A DNA stretch of 64,000 nucleotides from Symbiodinium sp. CCMP2592 (GCA_905221615.1 CAJNDT010006144.1:186001-250000), one strand, 5' to 3'. Positions 19,433 to 29,331 are shown, counted from the first letter of the stretch. Program-made: numbers and translations. Notes: generated from the letters alone by a model not told the origin.

Positions 19433-19452
19433 TTTAGGACTTAGGGTACAGG

Positions 19453-19563
19453 TTAGAAGGGGCCCCCACCCTGTAATAGTGACCATAAGGATTATATAGG
19501 ATTACATTAGGGCCCTATTATATTCCTATCATGCCACTATTACAGGGTGGGGGCAGCTTCTAA
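19453..19563. mobile_element. MITE family G copy 1
   Basis: TTAGAAGGGGCCCCCACCCT and AGGGTGGGGGCAGCTTCTAA arms with TGTAATAGTG inside; a second copy is at 36856-36964. Confidence 0.85.
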
Positions 19564-20241
19564 GGTATAGGGTTCAGGGTTCAGACTTTAAGGGTATAGT
19601 TTAGGCCTTTGCTCAGGGTTTACCGTACTTCACAGGTGTCTAAACTCTGCATACCAACGAAGCCCCTCTAAGTCTAAACACAACTTCCCGAAACCCTGAG
19701 CCGTAAACCCTAAACCCCTACCCCAAAACCCTAAAGAAAGAAAATGCAGCTACTCATTCTTCAGACCCCCAATTCAGAGGCCTGACCAATTCGTGAGCAA
19801 AAGTTATCATGCCCTTCCTAAAGGCTCCCTCTTGTAACTATACCGTAACCTAGCCCAAAACCCCAGTCTATGTCTATGCTAAGCCCTCAATTGTCAATGT
19901 TGTACGGCGGCAAGGAGTGCTTGGAGCCCGACCCACTGAAAGCCGCTGGCATAGAGAAACTTACCGAAGCCAAAAGAAGTTTAGGGTTCTGGGTTTAGGG
20001 TTTAGGGTTTAGGGTTTGTTCCAAACTAAAATGCCAACAAACGTTGAGCCCCAAAGTTGTGAACCCTTGTTGCCAGCGTGGGGGTTTAGAATTTAGGCCC
20101 CGCAACCTAAAACCCTTATACCCAGAGTGTAAGATGTAAGGCTTAAAGCTTGGTCAGACAAGTCTCAAAGAAGGCCGCTCACTAATTAAGAGTGCCCTTC
20201 ACACGCAGGCTCAATCATTTTTATTTCTGTGGTACGGGGCG

Positions 20242-20244
<3 letters not shown>

Positions 20245-20306
<62 letters not shown>

Positions 20307-20307
20307 C
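20245..20307. repeat. TC then TA dinucleotide microsatellite
   Basis: About 22 TC units followed directly by about 10 TA units. Confidence 0.95.
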
Positions 20308-20549
20308 ATAACTCATGTTTCACTTTACGCTTCTCAACATGGTAACGCACACCACAAGCCCTGCTAAATCCGTACATCTACAGCCCCTTCAAAAACCTTT
20401 TTGTAAAGGAACCTAGACCCCAAACCCTAAAGCAAAATCCTGATGCCCTAAACCTCAAACACGAAGCTCCAAACCCCAAAGTTCAGTTACCCAGGAGTCG
20501 GCCTTCGAATCGAACCGGCAGCTGTTTAGGATTCACTCACAAACCCTCT

Positions 20550-20641
20550 ACCCGAACGCCAAACTCCAAAGACCGACTCCGTGATGAATGAGGCCTGTCA
20601 TAAATCGGCCCTTGAAAAAGAACCTGTGCAGGGAGTGGGAT
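20550..20641 (-). CDS. Candidate exon, unknown product
   Basis: Minus frame HSLHRFFFKGRFMTGLIHHG then VGLWSLAFG; short and without clear borders. Confidence 0.3.
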
Positions 20642-20765
20642 GGGGTGCTGAGATTTGGTGTTAGGCGCTGGGGGTTTGTAGGTTTCGGGGCTTGGTTTGG
20701 GTTTGGGGTTCGGGGTTTGAGGTACAGCTACAGCGCTTAAGTTTTCGGGTCAAGGGTTCGTTTAC

Positions 20766-20851
20766 GGTATCGTTTATCAGAGCCCGGCGCTTCGGGTAAA
20801 TGACCAAAGCAGTTGATGGTTCTATACTTTCCGGTTTGTGCTTAGCCACTC
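20766..20851 (-). CDS. Candidate internal exon with GTAAAC donor
   Basis: Minus frame AKHKPESIEPSTALVIYPKR then RALINDT, followed by GTAAAC. Unique DNA beside a degenerate TTTGGGG tract. Confidence 0.4.
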
Positions 20852-21047
20852 AGCTCCGACCGGCAACAGCAATGAGCATTCCATAAACCGAAACATTGCA
20901 AATCCCTCTAAACCCTAAACCCTTACGTAACCCTAAACCCAAAACCCTTAACCCCTCAACCCTAAACCCCAAACCCTAAATCGAAAGCAGCACAGCTTCG
21001 TGTCACAGTCAGAGCATGCCAAGCCCCCAGAGTCCGGCAAGGACTAC

Positions 21048-21277
21048 TGAGTGCTGATATAAATCCTGCATTACCTTACTTGGAGCAATCATGGGACTTA
21101 GTAAGGAAGGTTACCAGGAAGGTTATGAGTACCTTACTTCGGGTTAATCATTAGTATAGCTACCTTACTTTTAACCCGAGTTACTAAGTCCCATGATCCT
21201 TCAAGTAAGGACCCTTAACCTCTGGGAGTTATGGTATTTTCCTATGATGGGTAATGCAGGATTTATATCGTCAACCG
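21048..21277. mobile_element. MITE family A copy 5, split by a family B insertion
   Basis: A left half (GATATAAATCCTGCATTACC) and right half (GTAATGCAGGATTTATATCG) are separated by the B element at 21079-21205. Joining across it restores the normal A order CATTACCT-TA-AGGACC. Confidence 0.9.
21079..21205. mobile_element. MITE family B copy 7, nested in family A
   Basis: 127 bp, inserted at a TA of the A element, with TA duplicated at 21077-21078 and 21206-21207. The younger of the two insertions. Confidence 0.95.
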
Positions 21278-21309
21278 CATTGAGTGCTCCCCTGAAAGCC
21301 CTAAAGCCA

Positions 21310-21481
21310 AAACCCTGAAACCATGTAATAACTCTTCTAATCGAAAGTAAAGTAACGCGCATAGTACTCCGAACTGAAGCCTTTTTGGAACCCTGGTGAA
21401 AACCTTTATAGTAGGGTATAGGGTTCGGAACCCTTTTTGGAACACTGATAGACATACAGTACGCCTGATGGACAGCATCCT
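21310..21481 (-). CDS. Candidate exon, unknown product
   Basis: After TATGGGTTGCAG the minus strand is open in two frames, one giving DAVHQAYCMSISVPKRVPNP, the other MLSIRRTVCLSVFQKGFRTL. Splicing phase cannot be decided. Confidence 0.3.
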
Positions 21482-21514
21482 GCAACCCATAAGCAGGAGT
21501 TTACCATGACAACG

Positions 21515-21628
21515 CTCCCAAACCCTAAACCCTAAAACCTATGCCTCAACCCTAAACCCCAAACCCTAAGCCCCAAACCCTAAAACCTAAACCCCAAACC
21601 CTAAGCCCAAAACCCTAAACCCTTACGT
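21515..21628. repeat. CCCTAAA / CCCCAAA tract
   Basis: Degenerate heptamers. Confidence 0.85.
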
Positions 21629-21977
21629 CAAAAGTAGGGGCCCGATCTCGCAGAATTCCCAGGATTCCAGCCTGTTGTTTCCTGGCCAGGCCTGCCAACC
21701 TTTGAAGGCTTCTAAGTTGGGCTTAGGGTCCGTAGTGGTGTCGAGAACACCCAAACCCCAATGAAACTTGGGTTTCCAGGGCTTGTGGAGATGCACAGCT
21801 GCGCATGGTCCGGATGTAGTAGCGTTTCAGCTTAGCAAAAAAAGCACGACTGGCAAGCACTGGCTGCTCCCTGCACGGAATATTTCCCCAAGCTCACGAC
21901 CGCTTTTTCCTCCCGCCGCACCGCTGCCTCTGTACGATATATCAGCCGGCACGGCTCAGCGCGTCGACACGCGACGG

Positions 21978-22442
21978 CTATGGAATGGTGATGGTAATGT
22001 GGTACTGGTGGATCGCCGGGCTACGCCCGAATAAATTGAAAGGCTCGAAGTAAGCAGAATACCGGTATTCGACTTCGATATTCTTGAGGTCATTGTCTTG
22101 GACGTTATCGACGATGGTGTCGTGGATCACGGAAGCTTCGCGCGAGCTTTGGCCAAACTTCATTGCGATCTTCGTGATCACGGCCTCATACTTTCCTTTC
22201 GTTCGCACCTTGATCGTTGCCAGCGCCTGGTTCATGTAACTGCCGACACCGATCGTCGCCGCCTGCAGTGCACCGTGAGCGATGCGGTGCTGCACCGTGC
22301 CAGCACCAAACACTGGGAGGCGGAAGCAGAGAAAGTCGCCTTTCTGCTCATGGATCGTTACGGGCGGGGTGTCATTGAGGGCCTCCGTCACTTTGGCAAT
22401 CCCCGTGCACAGCTTCACTGCTGCCGCAAACGGGTTTGGCAT
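21978..22442 (-). CDS. Candidate coding exon with ATG, unknown product
   Basis: 154-codon minus-strand frame starting MPNPFAAAVKLCTGIAKVTE, preceded in frame by a stop, through EQKGDFLCFRLPVFGAGTVQ, HGALQAATIGVGSYMNQALA, KVRTKGKYEAVITKIAMKFG and DNVQDNDLKNIEVEYRYSAY. No repeats lie inside. Composition is typical of a soluble protein. The last 20 codons look less natural, so an exon boundary may lie near 22040. A following island (about 21840-21960, PADISYRGSGAAGGKSGREL) may be the next exon. The antisense strand is also open. Confidence 0.55.
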   Translation of the reverse strand: MPNPFAAAVKLCTGIAKVTEALNDTPPVTIHEQKGDFLCFRLPVFGAGTVQHRIAHGALQAATIGVGSYMNQALATIKVRTKGKYEAVITKIAMKFGQSSREASVIHDTIVDNVQDNDLKNIEVEYRYSAYFEPFNLFGRSPAIHQYHITITIP

Positions 22443-23209
22443 GGCTCTAAACTCTGACTATCTCGTGGATGTGGCGTGCGTACCCGGTGGAAGTCCAAAC
22501 TTGCAACCCTCCTAAAACTTGCTTGTTTCGGGTTTAGGGTGTTGGGTTTCGGGTATGTATAGCCAAATATGAAACTACATAGCACGTTTGCATGCATGAG
22601 CATTAAAAATTAAACAAATCGCAGGCAACATGGAACCTTGACGTCGATGATGGTTTCACTGCTTTGCACCTACCTTGGTGAGCCGTTTAGAGTATGCCTC
22701 GGATGAACCGGTTCAGAAACACTGACCACATCTCTATCTTAAATGCCTACCCTAAAACCCCCAAGCATATGCATAAGACAAAGATCAAACCTTCGGGCAA
22801 AGACCGATTTATCGATTCCGACAGTGGGCTCTTGTTTGGAATCTTACCCAAATGGCGGAACCGAAGATAGCATCCAGGTGTTAAACCCGGTGTAAGAAAA
22901 CACCTTCACAACCTGTATAAAGCACTACGGAACGTTATAACCCGCGATTAAGTCCCGGATGAATCCTGTTCAAACCAACCTAGAACCGTGTATAAACCCC
23001 ATGCATAATTTTAATACTTAGATCCGAGGCAACACAACCAATCTAAACCTGTTTAGAGCCCTGCATGCACCCCTGGCAATTTCTGTACTTGGCCCAAGGA
23101 TGAACTGCGATTCTAAAAGCCCACACAATCCTAGACCCTACACTAAACCGTAGCAGGTCTTTCCTGCTACGTTGAGCCTCAGGGCCACAGGGGTCGACAC
23201 AGGGTTCAG

Positions 23210-23480
23210 GGCTTTGGGCTTCAGGCTTTGGGGTTTAGCATGCAGTGTTTAGGGTTGAAGGCTCTTGGCTGTACAGGCTTTTATGGGGCTTCGAACCTTT
23301 GTTGAGAACTTTGAACGTTGCCTTGTGGTACATCAGGCTTTGACATGTAGAGTTCATGTGATGTGCAAGAGTTTTACAAAGGTCTTTTACGGCTTTAGAA
23401 GGTTCTTCATTGCGAAGGGTGCAGGTTTTCAGGGCTGTATTGTGGGGTTTATAGGATTGCAAAAGCTTAGAGTTCCATAA
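23210..23480. other. TTT/GGG-skewed degenerate region
   Basis: Repeated GGCTTT, GGGGTTT and AGGTTTT words resembling a decayed telomere-like tract; both strands give open frames (up to 114 codons on the minus strand). I would not call a gene. Confidence 0.4.
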
Positions 23481-23691
23481 GACAGACTTAGCCGGTGTCG
23501 CAGGCATCGAAAACCTCTTCGCATTTTCCATCCTGCACTTCGCACGCAAGCCCTGGATGCTGCACATCAACCCCCACAACCAAACCCCAAAACCTTAAAC
23601 CCGAAACCCTAAACCCAAGACCCTCGTTCACAGGCTCCTACGGTTGCTTAAGTTTGGGGCATGGAGTCCCCTCAACCCTAAACCCCTAGTT

Positions 23692-23768
23692 GTCGGGTAG
23701 CATGACCTTTTCGGCTGTGTAGGGATTATATAGGGACTATACTACCCAAAAGGCTAAAGGTTACCTCC
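23692..23768. mobile_element. MITE family H copy 2
   Basis: TGTCGGGTAGCATGACC then TAGGGATTATATAGGGACTA, identical in its core to 9478-9578; shorter arms. Confidence 0.75.
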
Positions 23769-23821
23769 TAGGAAACCCCTAATCTCTAGTTAGAACATTG
23801 AATGTCAGGTTTAGGGCTTAC

Positions 23822-23855
23822 AAGACCAGTCTGGGGCATCCTTTATCGGATCCAG
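23822..23855 (-). CDS. Candidate small exon with both splice signals
   Basis: Minus strand: TTGCTTTCGCAG acceptor, 34 nt (LDPIKDAPDWS), GTAAGC donor. Confidence 0.3.
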
Positions 23856-24099
23856 CTGCGAAAGCAAAACTTTGCGGGACAGAATTTTGATTTGGGGCTT
23901 AGTAAGGGCTCTTAAAGGGCTCCTTAAAGGGATCTATAGGGTTCCTTAAAGGGATCTGTAGGGTTCCTTAAAGGGATCCCCAAACCCTGAACCCAGGCTT
24001 TGGGGGTAAGCTGCACCCTAAGACTTGGCCTAGATCCCCCTCAACTCAACCCTCGTCCCTGGAGGATGGCTGGCAAGCTCTCTGGAAATTGGGATGCAC

Positions 24100-24203
24100 A
24101 CTTCCCGGGTCATGAGTTGTAGGTACCTTAATTGGGGTTATAGGTCACGATTTTTTCGATTACCTTCTTTAACCCCAGTTACTAAGTCCCAGGATCCTTT
24201 AAG
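24100..24203. mobile_element. MITE family B copy 8, left end lost
   Basis: Begins inside the left arm (GGTACCTTAATTGGGGTTAT). Right arm TTACTAAGTCCCAGGATCC is intact, with TA after it. Confidence 0.8.
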
Positions 24204-24529
24204 TAGCAGTGCAAGGGCGGGGGAAACCTACACTCTGAAGTGTTGGAGCCGCTGGAAAGAATAAACTCTGAACTCCAAAACCCGAAACCCTTAACGCCCA
24301 CGGCCCGAAAATGGACCCGAAGTCTCATGACTAAGTCTAAAAACCCTAAATCCCAAAGCCTCAAACCCCAAAACCATGAAACCCTAAAGCCCCGAACTCC
24401 ACAATCCTAAAAACCAGACCACTCAATCCCTACGAAACCGTTAATTGAAGCCTTAAAGATTTCCCTTAAAGGGACCCCTTGAAGGAACCCCGCAAAGGAA
24501 GCCTTAAGCGTATCCGCTACTTCAAGGAT

Positions 24530-24629
24530 CATGGGACTCAGTAACTGGGGTTATAATTAGGGTAACTATACTTATAACCCGACTCTAGGTACTTATAACC
24601 TTACTTACTAAGTCCCATGATCCCCCAAG
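24530..24629. mobile_element. MITE family B copy 9
   Basis: 100 bp, TA-flanked. The right junction reads CAAGTAGACCCTAAC, that is, a telomere-type unit. Confidence 0.92.
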
Positions 24630-24635
24630 TAGACC

Positions 24636-24725
24636 CTAACCCCTAAACCCTATAGATCCCTATAGATCCCTGTAAGGAGCCTTAAAGGAACCTTATACTT
24701 ACTAAGTCCCATGATCCTCCAAGCA
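24636..24725. repeat. TATAGATCCCT units ending in a solo family B right tip
   Basis: CCCTATAGATCCC words, GGAGCC/GGAACC, then CTTACTAAGTCCCATGATCC without the rest of the element. Confidence 0.75.
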
Positions 24726-24829
24726 AAGGATCCTTTACAAACCCACGAGGACGAAATCTCTAGACCCTGAGCTCTGGACGGGGCACGAGCACCGTGCCGG
24801 ACTGCAGGGCCTCATAGGGTTGGAGGATC

Positions 24830-24910
24830 ATGGGATTTAGTAAGTAAGGTTCCTTTAAGGCTCCTCAGAGGGATCTATAGGGATCTATAGGGTTTAGGGG
24901 TTAGGGTCTA
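24830..24910. repeat. Solo family B left tip followed by GATCTATAGG units
   Basis: Mirror image of 24636-24725: TTGGAGGATCATGGGATTTA then GGGATCTATAGGGATCTATA and TTTAGGG. Confidence 0.75.
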
Positions 24911-25018
24911 CTTGGAGGATCATGTGACTTAGAGTAAGGTTATAAGTACCTTAAGTCGGGTTATAAGTATAGTTACACTAATTAGAACCCCAGTTACTAA
25001 GTCAAATGATCCTTTCAG
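24911..25018. mobile_element. MITE family B copy 11
   Basis: Starts at TTAGGGTCTA|CTTGGAGG; right tip slightly decayed (CCTTTCAG), TA follows. Confidence 0.9.
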
Positions 25019-25024
25019 TATGGA

Positions 25025-25240
25025 GCTGAAAGGGTTTCGGGTGTTAGGGTTTAGGGTTGAGGGTGTTAGGGTTTAGGGTTCAAGTTCAGGGTTTAGGGCC
25101 CAGGGTCCTTCTAGGGTTTATACTTTAGGGTATGGGCTTTAGTGTTGAGGATTTAGGAAGGGCTGATGGTTTAGGGTTCAGGGTGGTCTAGGCTTTAGGG
25201 TTTAGGGTATAGGCTTTATTGGTTAGGAAGGTTTTAGGGT
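25025..25240. repeat. Degenerate TTTAGGG tract
   Basis: TTTAGGG with TTAGGG and CAGGG spacers. Confidence 0.85.
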
Positions 25241-25249
25241 TAGGGATAC

Positions 25250-25740
25250 CCATTGAAAACGTGGTAAAAACTCGTAGAAAACCTTATGAACCTGTACAAG
25301 GCCCCACAGAGACTTATACAAAGGAAGCAAGTTTAGAGCTGAAAAACAAACAAAACATATGAAGAACCAGCTCGGAAGCCACTGTATAAACCCTTTCAAA
25401 CCGCTCAGAAAATCTGGCAGTACACCTAAATATTCGAATTCGGGAGGGGGCTTTGGGGTTTACGTTTTTCGAAGGTTTAGGGTTCTGCAGCCCTTCGATA
25501 GGGTTTTAAAGGGCTCAACAGGCTTTTACACCCTTTTCTAGGGTGTTGTGGGGCTGAAGGTTTTGAAGGGGTTCGGTGAGGTTCCTCGAAAGGGTTCTGC
25601 ACGAGTTCGCTGGAGGTTCTACAAGGGCTTGGGGATTTAAGACCTTTAGGCCTTTAGAGTTTAGGTTTATGATTGGGGACAAAGTGGGGTCTGTGTCTTG
25701 GGGCGATAAGGGTAAAGTAGAGAAGTGTGGGGGCGCCAAC
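25250..25740. other. AACCTTT / GGGTTTT-skewed region, no gene seen
   Basis: Left part rich in CCTTATGAACC-like words, right part rich in GGGTTTTAAAGGG-like words; resembles decayed repeats similar to 23210-23480. Confidence 0.4.
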
Positions 25741-26021
25741 CGGACATCCTAAACCCGATCCGTCACGAAACAAGAGACAGAAGCCAGAAGCCAGAAAACA
25801 AAGTCACACAAAAAAACACGAAAGCACCCAAGAGCTGCATAAATACATCTTCACATAGGAATTGCCCCTAAACCTTTTCAGGGCTCAGTCTGCTACTTGA
25901 TGTACATTCCTGGATTACGGGGTGTTGGCCTCTCTTGAACCGCTATGTGGGCATTTACCTTACATGACAGAGGATTTGTTGCTGTGTAAGATAAGGGTTG
26001 CTGCTTCATTCAAGGTTGCAT

Positions 26022-26107
26022 AAGGGCCTCAACAATTAGAATGGGGTTTGGGGGACCGTTATTGTATATAGTATAACCATAGATATTTGGCGAACTAATT
26101 CGGCCTC
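26022..26107. mobile_element. MITE family F copy 3
   Basis: AAGGGCCTCAACAATTAGAA left, TTCGGCCTCTATA right. Confidence 0.65.
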
Positions 26108-26343
26108 TATAGCGATTTTTATTGGGCTCTCCGAGTTTGCGGAAACAGTCCGAGTCGTGGGTTGAAGCAGCTCTCTCTCGTGCTTGCTGGTATCGGGGCC
26201 TTAATACTTAGAATAGGGGTTCCCTTTGAAGGGTTCCTTAAAGAGCTCTATAAGGGATCTATACCAGGGTGCTGCAACATAGGGGCCCTTAATAGGGGTT
26301 CTATAAGGGCTACTATAATGGATCTATAGTAGGGTTCTATAAT

Positions 26344-26454
26344 TGAGGGACCTTAATGATCAGAATAGGGTTTTGGTGCCTATTATACCATAATTATGAT
26401 AAGGAGCCCCCAAAATAGTATTGGTAATTATTTAATTAAGCCCCTTGAGTCGTG
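26344..26454. mobile_element. MITE family F copy 4
   Basis: GAGGGACCTTAATGATCAGA left; right arm TAATTATTTAATTAAGCCCC contains a small TTAA insertion. A broken F fragment lies at 26196-26230. Confidence 0.7.
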
Positions 26455-26503
26455 AGAGCCAGGCGGCATTCTCCTCTTCCGGCTCCCTTGGGGACTCCTA
26501 GCC
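26455..26503 (-). CDS. Candidate small exon, acidic
   Basis: After CCTGGCTAG the minus frame reads ESPREPEEENAAWLSRL. Confidence 0.35.
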
Positions 26504-26572
26504 AGGGGTCAAAACAGGGCTTGGGGCTTAGGGCTTTGTTTTGAACCCTACAGCTCATAGCCTCGCGCTTAC

Positions 26573-26598
26573 GGGTGAGTGATTTCTGTCCGCTTTGG
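26573..26598 (-). CDS. Candidate 26-nt microexon
   Basis: Minus strand: GTTCTTCACAG acceptor, PKRTEITH, then GTAAGC donor. Good signals on both sides, but too short to test by coding. Confidence 0.25.
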
Positions 26599-27225
26599 CT
26601 GTGAAGAACCTAAAGATTTCGAACATGGCTTGAGGGTTTAGGGTTGAAGGGGGTAGAAGACAAGCAGCAGCCGTTACAACCACATCAAAACCGTGACAAC
26701 TAGCCAGCATGCTTCCCAGGGTTTAGGGTTTAGGGGCTTAAAGTTTAGGGGTTTGTGGCTTAGGGTTTAGGGTTTACCTATAACGCGAACCCGCAACCCT
26801 GAACATCAGGCCCTAGACCGAACCGAACATCCCGTAACCTCCGCGTACCCTAAGCATACTAACATTATAGAGGCTTCATTGTGCCATTAACCACTCCGAC
26901 TCTAATGCGAAACCCTTTTTCAAACATAACCACTTTATACTAAACCTCATCTACTCTAGACACTAAACCCTGAAGAAAAAAGCGCACACAGAGGCGCCTC
27001 ATGGAAGCCCCGCCTCACAGGCTTAGGGCCTAGGGGTCCTTAAGGAATTGCTGAAGGGCTCATTCTAGGGTTCCCTTCAAGGGAACCCGTAATCCTTTCA
27101 GGGTTTCGGGGTTTGGGGTTTAGGGCTTCAGGGATTTAGGGCGATTCGGGGGGTCTCGGAGGCTTCAGTTTGTGGGCTGACTTCGTCCCCGTTTCCGGTT
27201 CCGGGGTGTGGGATTTTGAAAGCTT

Positions 27226-27400
27226 CGGTTGATGATATAAGTCCAGCATTTCCTCAATGACCCTAGACTGTGGGAAATATGGCATATTCCTTATTCTGGG
27301 TAATGCAGGTATATCATCAACCCAAAAAAACCCTAGATCTCTTAAAGGTACCCCCCCTATAGCTCCCTTTAAAGGAACCCCAGGATTTATATCATCAACC
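27226..27400. mobile_element. MITE family A copy 6, extended form
   Basis: Core element followed by AAACCCTAGATCTCTTAAAG and CCCTTTAAAGGAACCCC, then a second right tip (GGATTTATATCATCAACC). Same architecture as 880-1060 and 5322-5510. Confidence 0.85.
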
Positions 27401-27448
27401 CTGCTACTACGCTTTAGGGCCTGAGCCCCCTTAAACTCGTCTCTCCTA

Positions 27449-27558
27449 CTTGAAGGATCATGGGACTTAGTAACTGGGGTTATAATTAGGGTAACTATAC
27501 ATATAACCCCAATTAAGGTACTTATAACCTTACTTACTAAGTCCCATGATCCTCCAAG
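27449..27558. mobile_element. MITE family B copy 12
   Basis: 110 bp, TA-flanked, both arms intact. Confidence 0.93.
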
Positions 27559-27621
27559 TAAGCCTTTTTTGGTGTCGGGCCGAGAGTTCAGAGTTTAGGG
27601 TCTTCTCGGTCTTGTGACTTG

Positions 27622-27745
27622 GAGTCCTAAACCCTAAACCCCTAAACCCTAAACCCCTGAACCCTAAACCCTAAGCCCCTAGCCCTAAACGCCTAAACCC
27701 TAAACCCTAAGCCCTAAGCCCTAAGCCCTAAACCCTAAACCCGGG
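27622..27745. repeat. CCCTAAA / CCCTAAG array
   Basis: About 17 heptamers ending at CCCGGGTTTAGG, an orientation switch. Confidence 0.9.
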
Positions 27746-27881
27746 TTTAGGTGTTTTGATATGAGCTTTTGGGCTGACGTGGGCGCAGCCAAATCCCTGA
27801 ATCCTAGTTTAGACGCCATTAGGGTTTAGGGTTTAAGGGTTTAGGGTTTAGGATTTAGGGCTTAGGGAACTGAATCAATTA

Positions 27882-27991
27882 TACCTATAGTCTCCGTTGT
27901 AGTTCCTTCTTTTGGTTAACCAGTTTTATGGTTAGGATCCTATAGTAGTGATTTTGGTTAACCAAAACAGCAATGGAGACCACAGGCACTA
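27882..27991. mobile_element. MITE family I copy 1
   Basis: TACCTATAGTCTCCGTTGTA left, CAATGGAGACCACAGGCA right, with two GGTTAACCA palindromes inside. Second copy at 35281-35394. Confidence 0.85.
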
Positions 27992-28055
27992 TTTGTCAGG
28001 GTTCCTGATTCTAGGCATACCTAACACGCCCCAGCCGCTATGGTAAGCCAGGTAC

Positions 28056-28101
28056 TTGCCAAATTGTACCCACCTTCTCGTCCACCTTCCTCGCCAGAGT
28101 G
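28056..28101 (-). CDS. Candidate internal exon with both splice signals
   Basis: Acceptor GCATTGCCACAG, 46 nt open as TLARKVDEKVGTIW, donor GTACCT on the minus strand. Confidence 0.4.
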
Positions 28102-28149
28102 CTGTGGCAATGCTGTGCTTTGTCGTACTAAGCCTCCTGAATTACTAAG

Positions 28150-28320
28150 CCTCTTAAATTTTAAAACCCTTAACCCTGAACCCTTAAACCCTAAACCCTA
28201 AGGGTCCCTAAACCCTAAACCCTTGAAACCCCAAACCCTAAGGGTCCCTAAACCCTTAACCCCTAAACCCCTAAACCCCCCTAAACCCTAAACCCTTAAA
28301 CCCCTATACCCTTAACCCTT
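28150..28320. repeat. CCCTAAA / CCCTTAAA tract
   Basis: Includes two copies of CCCTAAGGGTCCCTAAACCC. Confidence 0.88.
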
Positions 28321-28473
28321 CTAGTAGAAGCCAGAAAGTTGGAACCTCACTTTTGGAGGATTAGTGCTAGGATCCCTTATACTTTACCTTAAGGGCATGA
28401 GGATAATGATCTATAAACCCCTAAGTTTCACCCTAAACCAAAAGGCTTTCTGCTGCGGCAGAGCGCTGCCTGC

Positions 28474-28592
28474 TAAGAGGATCATGGGACTTAGTAAGTA
28501 GGTTATAATTGGGGTTACAAGTCCCCTAAGTGGGGTTATCCTACTTATAACCTACTTTTAGCCTTACTTACTAAGTCCCATGAGCCTTCAAG
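28474..28592. mobile_element. MITE family B copy 13
   Basis: GAGGATCATGGGACTTAG left, ACTAAGTCCCATGAGCCTTC right; same internal sequence as copies at 2247, 34050 and 56552. Confidence 0.9.
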
Positions 28593-28626
28593 TGTCCCAT
28601 TCCCAGCCCTTCCTGCTGGTCTTCTC

Positions 28627-28735
28627 GTTTAGGGGTTCAGGGTTTAGGGTTTTAGGGTTTAGGGTTTAGGGTCTAGGGTTTAGGGTTTAGGGGTTTAGGG
28701 GTTTAGGGGTTCAGGGTTTGGGGTTTAGGGTTTAC
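28627..28735. repeat. TTTAGGG array
   Basis: About 14 units, some TTTAGGGG. Confidence 0.92.
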
Positions 28736-28796
28736 CTTAACCCCAAGTAACCATTTCAAGGACTTATATAAAGAAATCCTATTAGGGAACCCTAAA

Positions 28797-28905
28797 AAGG
28801 CAGGTTCCTTAGCGTCCAGGTAGGGTTGGCTGTAGAACGCGAAGACTGCCCCTAGCCCCACGGAGCTTGGTATCTCCGCATTGCTTTTCGACCGGTAGAT
28901 CTTTT
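28797..28905 (-). CDS. Candidate internal exon, unknown product
   Basis: Minus strand: CGTGGTGCAG acceptor, then EKIYRSKSNAEIPSSVGLGA and VFAFYSQPYLDAK. A well-mixed hydrophilic/hydrophobic peptide in a unique island of about 110 nt. Confidence 0.45.
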
Positions 28906-29024
28906 CCTGCACCACGCCAGCTTACTGTTTTACAACAACAATCAGCCCAACTTTGAACAACCTGGGGCCTCAACGCATGTTACCGTCATGTAAAGTTCCC
29001 CTAAACCCTAAACCCTAAGCCTAC

Positions 29025-29078
29025 TTGTTACGTCCATTTCTCCTGCCCTCAAGCTGATAATCATTGTTGCTAGCACTG
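29025..29078 (-). CDS. Candidate exon
   Basis: Minus frame AVLATMIISLRAGEMDVT, then GTAGGC; short. Confidence 0.35.
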
Positions 29079-29180
29079 CTTTGGAGGGTCGGAAGACTTA
29101 GTAAGTTGGTAATGCCTAATTGGGGTTATGGTACCTGTAACTCTATAAAATAACCACTTAGTAAGTCCCCGGACCATCCA
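29079..29180. mobile_element. MITE family B copy 14, diverged
   Basis: CTTTGGAGGGTCGGAAGACT left, CTTAGTAAGTCCCCGGACC right; a solo right tip of the GGTCGGGGG subtype follows at 29218-29246. Confidence 0.75.
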
Positions 29181-29247
29181 TTAAATCCCTCTAAGGGTCC
29201 CTTTAAGGAGCCCAGCTTACTACTAAGTCCCCCGACCCTCCAAGTAC

Positions 29248-29331
29248 TGGTCTCCCATAGCAGCCGAGAGACCCAGAGGGAAGAGACGGCGGAGGGGTGT
29301 AGTCCAGCTCCACCATGGACTCCCGCCTTAG
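29248..29331 (-). CDS. Candidate exon, unknown product
   Basis: Minus frame RESMVELDYTPPPSLPSGSL then GCYGRP. Other frames are open too. Confidence 0.35.

Noticed and set aside
22098-22457. 119-codon plus frame opposite the 21978-22442 candidate
   Set aside because: Antisense shadow with an Arg/His-rich, less natural composition; the minus frame is longer and has a start preceded by a stop.
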